Part shown: in pieces, positions 53,540 through 63,770 of the stretch | How positions within the stretch are numbered: the stretch's first letter is position 1 | Layout: the number at the start of each line of letters is the position of its first letter | From: Prorocentrum cordatum | Lineage: Eukaryota; Sar; Dinophyceae; Prorocentrales; Prorocentraceae | Assembly (NCBI GenBank): GCA_963575745.1 | Contig: CAUYUJ010014171.1 | Span: 672,186 to 736,185, forward strand | Direction of reading: 5' to 3' | DNA: 64,000 nt | The notes under the pieces: generated by a model | Told to the model about the DNA's origin: nothing | What the model saw: only the letters and a program-made list of their open reading frames with translations | Databases searched by the model: none | Position numbers and translations under genes: made by a program

Positions 53540-54010
53540 ACAGGGCAGCGATCCCCAAAGGATATGCGATACATCTCATAGTACTGCGTAGCCCAGCATT
53601 GCATATCATACCATTGCAGCGCAAGGCATGGCATCGAATAGTGGCACATAACATAGCACTGCATGGCATGACATTGCGTAGCCACCGCATTGCAAAACAA
53701 GGTATGGAATCGCTCCATAGCGGCGCATCACATAGCATTGAATTTCAGACCATGTTTGCATACTGTATGACCGATCATTTGGAGATGAGGCCAGTGCTGC
53801 AGCGGGAATATCGTTCGGAAGGGCCGAAATGCGAAAATGAGGCTGGAGCTGCAATGGGAGCACCATTCGGAATGACCGAAAACGCGGCACCGAGTCCAGG
53901 GTTGCAGCGGGATCACCATTCGGAAGGATCGAATACACAAAAACGAGACCAGCGCTGCAGCGGGAGCACGACTTTGAATGACCAGAAGCGCCGAACATTT
54001 TGAAGGACCG
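53540..54010 (+). repeat. GCATTGCAT repeats and about 55-bp tandem repeat
   Basis: Degenerate GCATTGCATAGCATGGCAT words (53540-53750) are followed by four units of GCTGCAGCGGGA, then CACCATTCGGAA and GACCGAAA (53795-54010). Confidence 0.7.
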
Positions 54011-54199
54011 AAAACGGTCGGATTGGACAAAGGCAGAAGACGGACCATCTCGCCCACATATTCGGAGGAGAGAGGAGAGTAATGTTCATTTTGTGTGATT
54101 GTTGAGGAAGGGGGGCTGCAGGAATAGGGGGGGAGGGAGGGGGATGAGGAGTAGGAGGATCAAGATGATGATCATGAGGGCAGGGAAGGAGGATGATGA

Positions 54200-54300
54200 G
54201 GAGGGAGGGTGAGGGGGAGGAGGAGGAGGAGGAGGAGGAGGAGGAGGAGGAGGAGGAGGAGGAGGAGGAGGAGGAGGAGAAGAAGAAGACAGTCGATGTG
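54200..54300 (+). repeat. (GGA)n tract
   Basis: Nearly pure GGA within the inferred intron. Confidence 0.92.
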
Positions 54301-54999
54301 GTAGAAGGAGACGGGGGATAAGGGAGAAGTCCTTGTTCTGGGGCATGCCTTCCGTGGTGGGCTCTCCTTTGTGCTTGGCCGAAATTGGCCTTGTAGAAGT
54401 TGCGCTGGGGACAACTCTCTACCGGCGAAACGAAAGGGAGACAGGAGAAAGTGGAGGAGGAGGAGGAAAACGAGGAGGGGGAAGGGTGCAGGGCGAGGGG
54501 AGGGGAGGGGTCGGAGAAGGAAGAGGGAGATAAGGAGGCACGTCGTCCAGCTGGGCAAGCGTCTCGTTGGCCGCAGGCCAGACGCAGCGACCGCGCACGG
54601 CAGGGTAGCGGTCGTCTTTCCTCGGAGGCCCCCCGGAGAACTCCGGCATGAGCGCGTCGAGCCGCACATGCCCACTGGTCTTGGCCATGACGTCCCCGTA
54701 TTGTAGACATCAGCAGTGCCCTAATGGCGGAGGGTCGCGGAAGGGATCGCAGTTCACACCGCGCGGCGTGTTCGTCGTGCGGGTGCAGCAGCTCGCCGCA
54801 AGCCTCGCTGGTTGATGCCTTATCGTTCGCGCATGCCGTCCCTAGCGGAGGAGGCAAAAGGGGGGATAGCTCTGGGGCGGGCCTTGCACGCATTCGCCGC
54901 ATAGTGGTGCTGGACCGCTGCCCGCTGCCATGGGCCAGCCAGCCGAAACCGAACGAGTCGTGCTAGGACACGGAGCTGGCCCGCTTTTTCCTCCTGCCC

Positions 55000-56290
55000 G
55001 TGATGCTCACTACGCAGCCGCTCAAGATGCCCTGGGTGTCGCCGCCGATCTCTTGCACGTTCCACTTCCCCTTCCTGGTGCCGTTCATGGGCTCGCTCCC
55101 CGTTGCGATGTCGAGCTAAAGGTCCCGCGGCATGGTGTTGGACGGCTTCCTCACCCCGCCCGCGACGATGCCCAAGTTGTTCGTCCTGCTGCCCCTGGTG
55201 ATGGCAAACGTTCACAATCCGCGCTGCAACGTGGCGCTGGGCCTCTTCCTCGGCTTGCCGCTGGTGTCCCTGAACGCGTCCTTAATGCCGCTGCCGCAGG
55301 AGGCGTTCAGTTTCCTCATGACGCTCGTGCTGATCACGGTGTTGTCTCGACTCTATGGGAAGGGTGCCACCCCTGCGCGGGTTCCATCCTTCTCCCATTG
55401 CGGCCCAGCCTGCTGCACCTGCTGGCAGTGACCGTGGAGCTGGGCAGCCATCCTTCGCGGCACGGCCGCTGAGCCGTTACGTCGCCATGCGCCGCCTCGC
55501 TGACATTCGGGCGCGGTCGATTCAGGCCAAGCTGCTCCGCGAGTGGTGACGGGCCATGCGACGCGCCTTCCTGAAGGGCAACGCGCTGTTCTACAGCTGC
55601 TTCGACGTTTGGGCAGATCTCGCTGCTGCCGCTGGTAGCGACCGCTTGCACGATGACGAGTTCGATGGTGCTATGTCCCTTGATCCTGCCGTTCGGGGCG
55701 AACAAGTGAATGTAGCTGAATCTGGTGGTGCCAACGCTGGAGGCGCCCCTGGTGCCGCACGAGTGCACGACGCCGATCCTGCCGCCGCAGCCAGTGGCGA
55801 ACAACCCTTTTCTCGATGTATATCCTGACGCCCCCAGAGGCGTCCGAGCGCACGATGTTGTTCATGCCGCTGGCGCTGGTGGCGAACAACCCCAAAGCGA
55901 AGTTTATCATGATGCCCCTGGTGGCGATTGTGTGCATGCTGTCGCTCGTGCGGCTGCCGCTGGTGGTGTACGACCCCTTCACACAACAGCAACGAAAACA
56001 TCCTGACGCCCTTGGCGGCGGCCGAGTGCACGATGTCGATCCTGATGCTGCCGCGCGTGGCGCTCAACCCGTTCGCGAAAATGTTTGGATGCCCCTGGTG
56101 ACGAACGAGTGCACGATGTCGTTCCAGACGCTGCCGCCTGCTGGCGAACGAGCCGCCGCCGCTGGTGGCGAACGATCCCTTCATGAAGATTACCCTGAGC
56201 GTAGGATCGCTGTCGAGGCTCGCCCTGCACTTCTGCATGATGATGCGCTTGCTGACCTCTACCCGAACTGCTTCGACGCGCGTGCGCTGG
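55000..56290 (+). repeat. About 84-bp (28-codon) degenerate tandem repeat
   Basis: GAGTGCACGATGTCG or a variant recurs near 55761, 55846, 55927, 56024 and 56108 (81-97 bp apart), with GCTGGTGGCGAACAACCCC between. In plus frames it reads like MPLVANECTMSF and LVANNPKAKFIMMPL, hydrophobic and protein-like, but the frame shifts between units. It could be a decayed repeat protein or a non-coding satellite. Confidence 0.6.
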
Positions 56291-56804
56291 AAATGAGACC
56301 CTTTTCTGAGGCCATCCGTGTTTGCAGGCCCGTCGGTGTGGCTAGCCCTGCGCTTCCTGGCTTGCGCGCCCCACCCCGCTGTTTCCCGTTTTGGTGCCCT
56401 TCGCTTCGCTCGTCTTCCGCCTTTCCTCCCTCCTCCGCGCATGCTCCACCCATCCCAGTGGGTCCCACGTTCCCGAATGCAGATTTGCGTGCGCATGCAG
56501 TGCGGGGTCATCGCGTGCGTAGTAAGCAGCTCGAGCACGCGCACGCCTCATCACATACGAACGAACGCGATTTACAATCCAGTGCCGTGCTCATTGCAGC
56601 GCGCGCCTCACATCCTGCAGCCTGGCCCTAGTGCTTCTTTGGAGACGCGCGCCCCCCCCCCCCCAGGGTACCCGCACTCCTCCTCCTCCTCCTCCTCCGC
56701 GTCCTCCTCCGCTGTTTCCATCCCCCTGTTCCAGCTACTGTTGCTTCCCCTCTTGCTACCATCCTCTTTAAACGTTCCCTTTTCATTCCGTATTTTCCCA
56801 ACAA

Positions 56805-57160
56805 TCCTGTGGTGTTGCGTCTTCGCTTAGAAGAGACAGCGCCCCGCGTTCCTTTTCCTCTCCTTCCTCCTCCCCCTCCTCCCTCCTCCCCATTATCCCA
56901 TCCCTGCCTCTGCCATCCGCACCCAGTACAGCGTTTGGTGGCCTCATAAGGAGCGCCACCGAAGGCCTCCCTCAGCGGCGGTGTTCGCATGCGCCCCCCC
57001 CCATTCGGTACAGCGCTTCGTGGCCTCATAGGGAGATCTACCAAAACAATCAGCGGCGGTATTCGCATGCGTTTCCCCCACCGCGAAAGCGCTTCGCGGC
57101 CCCATGGGGATATCCACCAACGGCCGCAGAGGCGGTGTTCGCATACGTCTCCTAAGATGA
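56805..57160 (+). repeat. Dispersed repeat F, copy 2
   Basis: CCTGTGGTGTTGCGTCTTCG, GAAGAGACAGCGCCCCGCG and a CCT tract are followed by three units of about 72 bp with CGCTTCGTGGCCTCATAGGG. The order is the same as at 6045-6265. Confidence 0.7.
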
Positions 57161-57179
57161 CCCTGGTGTCTGTGCGGGG

Positions 57180-57670
57180 CTTGCCAGTACACGCCGTCGT
57201 TTAGATAAGCTTCGGGAGGTGCTTTCTGAGAGTGATGATATGTTCCTCGGGCCTGCGACCCGGGGAGTTTGTCCAGGCGCTCGCGAGGTACACGGGCGAT
57301 CGTCGCGACTTTCGGTTTCCTTCTCTTCCTTTGGCGCTTGTGCTTCGGCTTCCTGTGGACGCTACCCAAGAGCTGCCTCGTGAGGATCAGCTGCGGCAGG
57401 TGAGGCGTTTGCACAAATCTGAAGGGGGAAAGGAGGACGTCAGGTCTGGAAGTTCTTTCCTCGTATGGGTCAGACTAGTGTTGTCCACTCCTACTTGCAG
57501 TCCCTTCGTCAGAGGTGGCGGCGTCGGGGCCATTGGTGAGCTCCATTCCCCCCTTTGGGCAGCGCCGCCGCAGCGCGACGCCGCTCGTCACAAAGTTTTG
57601 GATCGTCCGCAGCGCGCGGAGAGAGACAGGGAGGTTGAGGCGGAAACGGAAGCGGAGAACGAGGAGTAGG
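57180..57670 (+). other. Possible coding fragment, unknown
   Basis: A frame from 57232 to 57669 is open with a protein-like middle (PSLPLALVLRLPVDATQELP, then REDQLRQVRRLHKSEGG) and a Glu-rich end that is GGA repeat. No family was recognised. It lies inside the inferred S1-gene intron. Confidence 0.25.
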
Positions 57671-58050
57671 AGGAGGAGGAGGTGACTTTTGAGGAGGAGG
57701 CAGGGAGGAGGCGGAGAAAGCGAAAGAGGAAGTAAGAGGCAGGAGGTGGGAGGAGGACGATCGGCGGCGGGTCCAGAGAGGAAGTGCGAAGGGGCAGGCC
57801 TACTGAGAAGGCGGCGGGGCTTCTCAACAACCTTCTGGCCTTCCGAGAAGTCGTTCGTGTCTTCGGAGAAAAAGGTTCCGAAAACTTTTCAGAAGGCCAG
57901 GTGCCTCTTGAACCTTTGCGAAGGCCCGACCCGTTTGCATTTCCCCTTTGGGTTCGCCGCCGACATGAAGGAGGAGAAGGAGTGAGGAGGATGGGGGAGG
58001 AGGAGAGAAAAAGGAACGAGGAGTAGAAGCAGCAGGTGGTTTTCGCAGTG
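57670..58050 (+). other. GGA-rich and unassigned part of the intron
   Basis: GGAGGAG-rich sequence with GAAAGCG words, ending in TTTTCGCAG at 58048 and TTCAG at 58061. Both could serve as acceptors. Only the second restores the S1 frame. Confidence 0.4.
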
Positions 58051-58061
58051 CCTCCGTTCAG

Positions 58062-58117
58062 GTCACCGCCGTTGACGTCAGCCTGGGACGCCTCGCCGTG
58101 TCCATCGTGCAGGACGG
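58062..58117 (+). CDS. S1 RNA-binding domain, exon 2 (C-terminal strands)
   Basis: Starting GTC ACC GCC, the exon reads VTAVDVSLGRLAVSIVQDG, matching the last S1 strands (V-x-x-(V/I)-D-x-x-x-x-R-(I/L)-x-(L/V)-S). Joined to exon 1 it completes the domain without loss or gain of residues. A GTGGGT donor candidate follows GACGGG at 58117, so the end is tentative. Confidence 0.5.
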
Positions 58118-58257
58118 GGTGGGTGGCTGGCGCACGGCGGTGCGGGGTCGGGAGAACGCGCGTCGGCCCCAGTGCAATCGCAAAGGGTCGCTTGAGCATC
58201 GCTTCTCTTCCCCTCGTTTTCTCCCTCCGCCTCCCCTACTCCTCCAGTCCTTTTCTT

Positions 58258-58360
58258 CATAAGTGACTCCTCCCAGTCGCACCCCGAGGCGTGTCGGCAG
58301 GGCGGGCCGGGCGTTTCGCTTGTGACTTCCCCACATACTGTGATCCTGAAACTCCGAATT
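58258..58360 (-). repeat. Flank L of the composite repeat, copy 2
   Basis: ACTCCTCCCAGTCGCACC, then GGGCGGGCCGGGCGTTTCGC, is homologous to 3062-3160 (inverted) and 62595-62690. Confidence 0.7.
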
Positions 58361-58364
58361 TGCA

Positions 58365-58615
58365 GGTGCTTGACGGATGGAGGGCGGTCCGCTTCCGAAA
58401 TGTGATTCGCGCTTTAGCGCCGCATGCATTCGTCCTAAGCATGTGCAGTAGTTTCGCGGATGCAGGGAGGGCCGCTTTCAAAATGTGCGCCGAGCGTATT
58501 CGCTTTTAACACATCGCAAGAGTTTTATGGATGGAGGGCGGGCCGCTTTCAAAATGTGGCTTTCGCCTTAGCGCCGCGCACTTCGCTTTACAAGCTTACA
58601 TCCGGTTCAAGGATT
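58365..58615 (-). repeat. Repeat family A, copy 2 (three units)
   Basis: GGATGGAGGGCGGGCCGCTT, TCAAAATGTGGC and TTAGCGCCGCGCACTTCG. These are three units of the 82-bp satellite in the orientation opposite to 1.9-3.06 kb. Confidence 0.8.
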
Positions 58616-58699
58616 ATCGTGGCTAACGTACCAGAAATTGTGGTTTGGCAAGATATAGACGTGTCAGGGCGCAGCAGTAACGTGTATCAGCGGCGTTGA

Positions 58700-58940
58700 A
58701 TTAAGTGGGCCCCAGAAGCGGCAGGGCCGTTTTATAACAGCTTCCGAAGAAGAGGCTCTTGAAAATGGAAATGGTAAGAAAATGGCAACCAGAAGCGCCA
58801 AACAAACGGCTTTGGAATGGAAGCCAGAACCAACACCGGCAAACAACGGCGACGGAACTGGAACAAAAACGAAGCCAGAACCGGCAACCAAACTGCACAA
58901 CGGAACCAGTAAAAAACGGCCTTGTCGTTTCCAGGGCCCA
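58700..58940 (+). repeat. AACCGGCAA-type short repeats inside copy 2
   Basis: GCCAGAACC, ACCGGCAAACAACGG and GGAACCAGTAAAAAACGG words repeat through about 240 bp between family A and family B. This looks like an insertion into the composite element, absent from the other two copies. Confidence 0.5.
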
Positions 58941-58944
58941 CTGA

Positions 58945-59075
58945 GGTGTTGAAGTCCCAGGAATGGCATTCTGGCGTGATTCAGGATCGTGAAAGCGTCA
59001 CAGTCACGGTGATTCACAGCGTTGAAGGTCCAGGAATGGCGTTCTGGCACAATTCAGGATTCTCAAACGGTTGCC
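58945..59075 (-). repeat. Repeat family B, copy 2 (two units)
   Basis: TTGAAGTCCCAGGAATGGCA and TTGAAGGTCCAGGAATGGCG lie 74 bp apart, each followed by TTCTGGCRYRATTCAGGAT. Confidence 0.75.
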
Positions 59076-59214
59076 GGGGGTGGACAGACCTCCTACCCTG
59101 ACACGTCGATTAAGGAATTCTAGACGCTTCGCGTATCCCCACCAGCCCGTCCAGAAACGACGCCCAGGCGAGTAGAGGGTCGTCCTGAGGGGCTTTTCGA
59201 CGTCTTGGGTGCCT

Positions 59215-59345
59215 CGGGGGGGCCTCTTTGGGCCGTTTGGGATCCTCTTGGGGGCCTCCTGGGGGCCTCTTGGGGCCATCTTGGGGCCATCTTGGGGCCT
59301 CTTGGTGCCTCCTGGGCGCTTCTTGGGGCCATCTTGGAGGAAATC
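59215..59345 (+). repeat. Repeat family D, copy 3
   Basis: CTTGGGGGCCTCCTGGGGGC and CTTGGGGCCATCTTGGGG units. Confidence 0.75.
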
Positions 59346-59349
59346 GATC

Positions 59350-59810
59350 AAAGAAGAGGGGAGCTTCAATTAGTGCTGCCCCCTCTGGGGGCCAAAATGG
59401 GGCCAAAACCTTAGTAAAATCAATGATTTTGGCTTCCTCGGCGAGGCCGTTTTGGACGCTCTGACCGCTCCCCGCCCCCCCTGTCCAGGTCAGTGGGGAG
59501 GGGGTAGGGGGAGGGGTAAACCCCTCCCCGAAGGGGAAGAAGGAGGGGTGGAAGAGGAAACGCTCTAAACCACCGACGCCCAGAGGGCTGGTGGGATTGG
59601 CCGTTTTCGTTTCGCGAGAGGGCGTCGCGGCCGTCATTTTTGCGGGTCCAGGTCCGTCGATTTCGGTCCCAGGCCGTTTTCACTAAGGGGAGATCTACTA
59701 AAGGGAGGTTTGTCCACCGCCGAGGTTGTCTTCCAACGGGGAATGTCCTTGTTGTGAAAATGAATTTCTTTAGGGGCCTATGACTTGGGAACTTGGGCTT
59801 ACACTTGTCC
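59350..59810. other. Unassigned, with AATCAATGATTTT relic of family D
   Basis: TAGTAAAATCAATGATTTTG at 59414 resembles the AATCATTGATTTTC core of the 49-50 kb repeats, suggesting a decayed further copy. A C-run and G-run pair (CCCCTCCCCG, then GGGGAAG) follows. No gene was seen. Confidence 0.4.
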
Positions 59811-59872
59811 TCCTCCTCCTCCTCCTCCTATTTCGCCTTTCTCTCCTCCTCCTCCTCCTCCTCCTCCTCCTC
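59810..59872 (+). repeat. (TCC)n tract
   Basis: TCC repeats with a TATTTCGCC interruption. Confidence 0.9.
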
Positions 59873-60400
59873 GGCGGTCCCCAGGGCAAAGGTTTCATTC
59901 TGGCTTCCAGCGCTTCTCTCAGGGTTCGAGTTCGAGGGTGGGCCCAGAGTACTGGCCTGGACGTCCAGGGCCACAACTCCCAGCTGGGGGGCGATTTTTT
60001 TCAAACAACATCTCACGCAGAAGCGGTGGTCGTATCCATGTAGTAAACCAGCGCTGGCTTCCTTGAGCCCTCGCGTCTGACGTCGCTGCCATCCGACCCC
60101 CGCAGCTTGCCTGCTTTGCAGACCTGCGCGCCGCCACGCTGCATCCGGGCAGGCTGTGCTGACCGGCGAGGGGGAGGCGGGCGAGGAGGAGGCGGAGGAA
60201 AAACGCGGCGAGCAGACATACCCAAGCAGGAGGAGAGGGGGGAAGGGAGACGGCAAAGGAGCAGCAGGCAAGCGCGCACGACGGGGGCGGGCGGGGGGCA
60301 GGGGGGGCGAGGGTCGTCGGCGGCGTACGGGTGGTCGTCGTGGGTCGCCGTGTCACTGGGGGTCGTCCCGGGTCGTCGTGGGGCGATTCTGCTACAGGCG
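59873..60400 (+). other. Unassigned, with acceptor-like site
   Basis: TTGCCTGCTTTGCAG ending at 60120 is a good splice acceptor, but the following frame is short and GGA/GGC-rich, and no exon can be defined. It may belong to the S1 gene or to nothing. Confidence 0.3.
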
Positions 60401-60404
60401 CCCC

Positions 60405-61179
60405 AGTCCATGTCAGGAGGGTCGACAAGAGGCCTAGTAGTGCCCGCCGTCGTAAGAGTAAGCTGTGTAGTTTAGCCAAGCAGGGGGCCAGGCCATTTGA
60501 AGTCGCTCGAATGGGCTTCATGCTGTCAGTCCTCTACGGTGCTGCTTGTCTGGGCTTGGACCCCTCTCGGGTAGACCAGGCCCGCATCCTGATGGCCAGT
60601 GCCCTCGGGGGGAACTCGATCGGGAAGGACCTCCGTTTCTGAATTCTTGAGTGCGACCCCCTTGTGGATGCCTGCACCCGACCCCTGGTCAAGTGGGCAT
60701 CGGCTGTGTGGGAAGGCCGCCATGAGGATCTGATGAGAACGGCGTGGAGGAGGGCCTCAGTCTCGGCACCGCAGGCGAAGCCAGGTCGCAGCCGGTGGCG
60801 CAGTATAACATGTCCCGAACCGGCCGTGCTTGCCACCCTCCGCCGTCTGTCATGGAACTGGCCCTCCTTTTCTGTTTTCCAGAACCACCTGGAGGAGCTT
60901 TGGGACCTACGCCGTGCAGCCCCTGACTGCATCAAACAGCTGATGTTTGCCCGCCTGGAGTTTGTGGAGCTGTCGGCTTGGGCCGACTTCAGGAGCCTCG
61001 GGATCTCTCGGCCCTTCCTGGAGCCATTCAGGGCGATGTTGAGTCGCAAGGCGAACCGTTCCTTTCCCCACAGAGGAGGTCGTCTATCCTGGCGCACCTC
61101 GGGCGCGGTTTCTGGGCCCAGGACAAAGTCTGGCGAGCTGGGGGCGACAGGTCCTGCCAAACTTGAGGATACGGGGTAG
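60405..61179 (+). pseudogene. LINE RT C-terminal region
   Basis: Contains L-Y-G-A-A-C-L-G-L-D-P (60532-60564), then AARILMASALGG-like helices. TGA at 60640-60642 is crossed in the same frame by DPLVDACTRPLVKWASAVW and WRSITCPEPAVLATLRRLSW. This is the connection domain between RT and RNase H typical of dinoflagellate LINEs. The upstream palm with the catalytic aspartates is absent. Confidence 0.7.
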
Positions 61180-61379
61180 GATGCCAACACCACGGAATGT
61201 GCCGCTGCGCGAATCAGGAAACCGCTCGGGCTGAGACAACCGAGGCGGAGAATCTCCAAGGAAACGTGCATTTGGCCGAGTCCTCCTCCTCTGAGTCCCT
61301 CATCATCTCTCGTGGTCTGGTCGAGCACCCTTTGGAGGATCCCTTCCTAGGCTGCACGCCTGCCCAGGAAGAACTCAAC

Positions 61380-61742
61380 TTCAATTTTCAAAACCCGCCG
61401 TTCGCTGGAGGTTGGGCCTACACCGATGGCTCGGGTAAGGGCCCTCCTGGGCTCAAGAGCGTTGGCTGGGGTTATGTTTGTCTGGGGCAGGAAGGGGGCC
61501 GTGGTTCGGGGCATGCGCAGCTCCCTTCAGGGCTCGGGTGCCAAGCGTCAGCGTTTCGTGTTGAGACCTGTGAGCTGCTGAAGGCCCTGGAATGTACCAC
61601 CCCGCCTCTCCGCGTCGCCATCGACAATGGCACTGTTATCCCATGTTTAAAGAGGGGCTGTAGTTGGCTTCCGCTCTTCCAAGAGGCCTCACGTCGATCT
61701 CTAGGCCCGCGCTCGGTTTTTGTTTCAGCACACTTTCCCTAG
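61380..61742 (+). pseudogene. LINE RNase H domain
   Basis: This type I RNase H would degrade the RNA of the RNA-DNA hybrid. The frame of 61197 shows A-Y-T-D-G-S-G-K-G with the first catalytic Asp at 61425, then VGWGYVCL and ETCELLKALE with the Glu at 61572. I-D-N-G-T-V-I follows, with the second Asp at 61622. All three carboxylates are present. The frame ends with TAG at 61740-61742 after VSAHFP, before the last Asp/His part, so the domain is cut short by a frameshift or stop. Confidence 0.8.
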
Positions 61743-62188
61743 GGACGGCAATTATGTTGTGGCGAAGGTTCGGGCCAACTCCCGAGGGCCTCGGGACGGC
61801 TCCCAGGAGGCGCTCCTCTACTACCAGGGAAGCCAGTGAGCTGGCGTTGAGGCCAAGAAGCGGGCTGATCTGTAGGCGCTTCCCCGGTCTGGACCTCACG
61901 TTCGGGGGAGGCGCAGGCGGTGCTCAGTCTGGTGGCGGGGGTGACGGCCCAGACGGGGGGACTTTGAGGATTCCACGGGGAGGCCCGCCGCAGATTCCGT
62001 CAGGCCCCCGTGAACGCCGCCAGGGCCCACCAGAGGGGGAGAGGGCTCACGCTCTCGTCTGGTCTCGGGGTGCCTGGAGGTGTCTTGTGTGTTGTAGATT
62101 TGCCCTGTCCCCCAAGGCCAAGTGACCCTGAGGCGCAGGCCGCGTAAGGGGAATATTCGGGGAGGGGGAGCACCTGATCCCGTCGGCC

Positions 62189-62452
62189 TTGCGCGGGGAA
62201 GCGCTCGGCCACGAGTTGTACCGCGCTGGCCAGCACGCGTTTTGCGATCGTTGCGGTATGTTTTCGAGCGAGCGGGGATGCAGGCTGGCCCTGCCGTGCG
62301 AAGGTGTACCCTCGAAGCCCACCGCGGAGTATCGCAGCTCGCTCCTGCGCCGATGCAGGCACCCTTATGAGGTGAAGCTCTCCCTAGGTGGGGCGTGCCG
62401 TTCACTCTTCCAGTGTGAGTGGGACGCCTTCTGGGACAGGGCGCTGGACTGA
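62189..62452 (+). pseudogene. LINE C-terminal zinc ribbon
   Basis: H-E-L-Y-R-A-G-Q-H at 62210 is followed by F-C-D-R-C-G with cysteines at 62243 and 62252, then LALPCEGVP and SLLRRCRHP. The His/Cys spacing is that of the minus-strand LINE at 37.1 kb. The stop is TGA at 62450-62452. It would bind nucleic acid. Confidence 0.7.
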
Positions 62453-62455
62453 ACG

Positions 62456-62502
62456 TGGGGCGGGCGTTGAGGCACCTCCTCAGTGTGCCCGCCCGCCCAT
62501 CC
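62456..62502 (+). repeat. Hairpin after the LINE stop
   Basis: GGGCGGGCG at 62458 pairs with CGCCCGCCC near 62489, with an inner TGAGG/CCTCA pairing. It could be a 3' end structure recognised by the LINE RT. Confidence 0.5.
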
Positions 62503-62594
62503 CTTCTATCTGACGGCTGGTTGTGGCTAGGAGTGCCAGGCTGGTTCTATCAGCACAATATCCTCCTCTTCATCCTCCTCCAACACTTCTCCTT

Positions 62595-62690
62595 ATACGT
62601 AACTCCTCCCTGTTGTACCCCAGACGTGTCGGTAGGGCGGGCCGGGCGTTTCGCTTGAGACCCCCTCGTCATTTATGGTCTTGAAATTTG
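62595..62690 (-). repeat. Flank L of the composite repeat, copy 3
   Basis: AACTCCTCCCTGTTGTACCC, GGGCGGGCCGGGCGTTTCGC, then TTGAGACCCCCTCG. The last words also occur in the spacers of the inverted 27-bp arrays (TTTCGCTTGAGACTCCCTCC at 11417). Confidence 0.75.
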
Positions 62691-63215
62691 AGATCAGCAA
62701 TGGCTTCAAGAATGGGGGGCGGGTGGCTTTCAACATGTGACTCTCGCCTTAGCGCCGCGCGCGCTTCTTTTTGAACTCTGCCGCAGTTGAAAAGAATGGG
62801 GGGCAGGTGGTTTTCAAAATGTGGTGCCCGCCTTCGGGCCGCGCGTATTCATCTTCAAGTCTGCCACAGGTTAAAAGGATGGATGGCGGGCCGTTCTCAA
62901 GCTTCGGCTTTCGCCTCACGGTCGCGTGCATTTATTTTAAACGTCTGCAGAAATGGTCAACGACGGAGGGCGTGCCGTTTTCAAAGTGTTGTTACCGCCT
63001 AGCGCCGGGCACATTCGCTTTAAAAGTGTGCGGCCGCTTCAAGGATGGAGGGCGGGCCATTTTCAATCGCCGACTCTCGCTTCAGCGCCGCGCACATTCG
63101 TTTTAAACGTTTGCTGCAGCTTCAAGGATGGAGGGGGGTATTTTCAAGCTGTGGCTCTCGCTTTAACGCCGCGCGCATATGCTTCAACAGCTTGCAGCCG
63201 TTTCAAGGATCCGTT
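62690..63215 (-). repeat. Repeat family A, copy 3 (seven units)
   Basis: Seven units of about 75-83 bp share AAGGATGGAGGGCGGGCC, TTTTCAAAATGTGG and GCGCCGCGCACATTCG. The orientation is opposite to the array at 1.9-3.06 kb. Confidence 0.85.
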
Positions 63216-63219
63216 TAAC

Positions 63220-63415
63220 TGAAGTCCTTGGAACGCTGCGTTCTGGCGCGATTTAGGATTGTCAGGACGCGCGGTCACGTTGATTCGCCGTGTTGATATC
63301 CCAGGAATAGTGTTTTTGGCGCGGCTGAGGGTAAATTGGACGCAATAGTCAAGTTGATTCCCGGCGTTGAAGTCCTAGGAATTGTGTGCTGTCGTGATTG
63401 AGAATTATCGGGCCA
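63220..63415 (-). repeat. Repeat family B, copy 3 (three units)
   Basis: TGAAGTCCTTGGAACG (63221), TGATATCCCAGGAATA (63293) and TGAAGTCCTAGGAATT (63368), spaced 71-75 bp, with GTCACGTTGATTCGCC between. Confidence 0.75.
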
Positions 63416-63519
63416 CTGTCTTGCAATGGGGCACTTGCCGCAATTCATATTTTGTGTTGCTTTCACTTGTAGTGAACATGGAGGGAGGACGTATTGCAAA
63501 ATCGATGATGCGTCTTGGT

Positions 63520-63770
63520 TTAACCTGGTCCTCCTCTTCCTCGTCCTACCCCGTGTCCTTTTCCTCCTCCTCCTTCTCCCACTCCTCGCCTCCTCCTCCT
63601 TCTCCTCTTCCTCCTCCTCCCCTGAAGCTGGAGAGGCTGCGTGACTGCATCTGAAGAGCGGTCAGAAGAGGAGGAGGAGGAGGAGGAGGAAAAGGAGGAG
63701 GAGGAGGAGGAGTGAACGGGAGGAGGAGTAGGAGGAGGAGGAGGAGGAGGAGGGGTGAGAGGAGCAAGGG
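63520..63770. repeat. (TCC)n and (GGA)n facing tracts
   Basis: TCC repeats (63525-63625) and GGA repeats (63668-63755) are complementary and could fold into a hairpin. Confidence 0.88.

Larger units (their letters stand above)
53364..58061 (+). other. Inferred 4.7-kb GT-AG intron with direct-repeat ends
   Basis: The donor CAG|GTCACCGCC at 53364 and the acceptor TTCAG| at 58061 join two parts of an S1 domain in frame. The exon junctions share CGTYCAGGTCACCGCC (15 of 16 bases) at 53357-53372 and 58055-58070. The interior contains only repeats and unassigned sequence, consistent with an intron. Confidence 0.55.
60405..62455 (+). mobile_element. 5'-truncated LINE: RT thumb, RNase H, zinc ribbon
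   Basis: Only the 3' third of a LINE is present. The RT C-terminal part (60405-61179) has one internal TGA at 60640. The RNase H domain follows in another frame (61197-61742), then the zinc ribbon in a third (about 62189-62452). 5' truncation is the usual outcome of LINE insertion. The composite repeat L-A-B follows 140 bp after the last codon and may be part of the LINE's 3' untranslated region. Confidence 0.8.
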
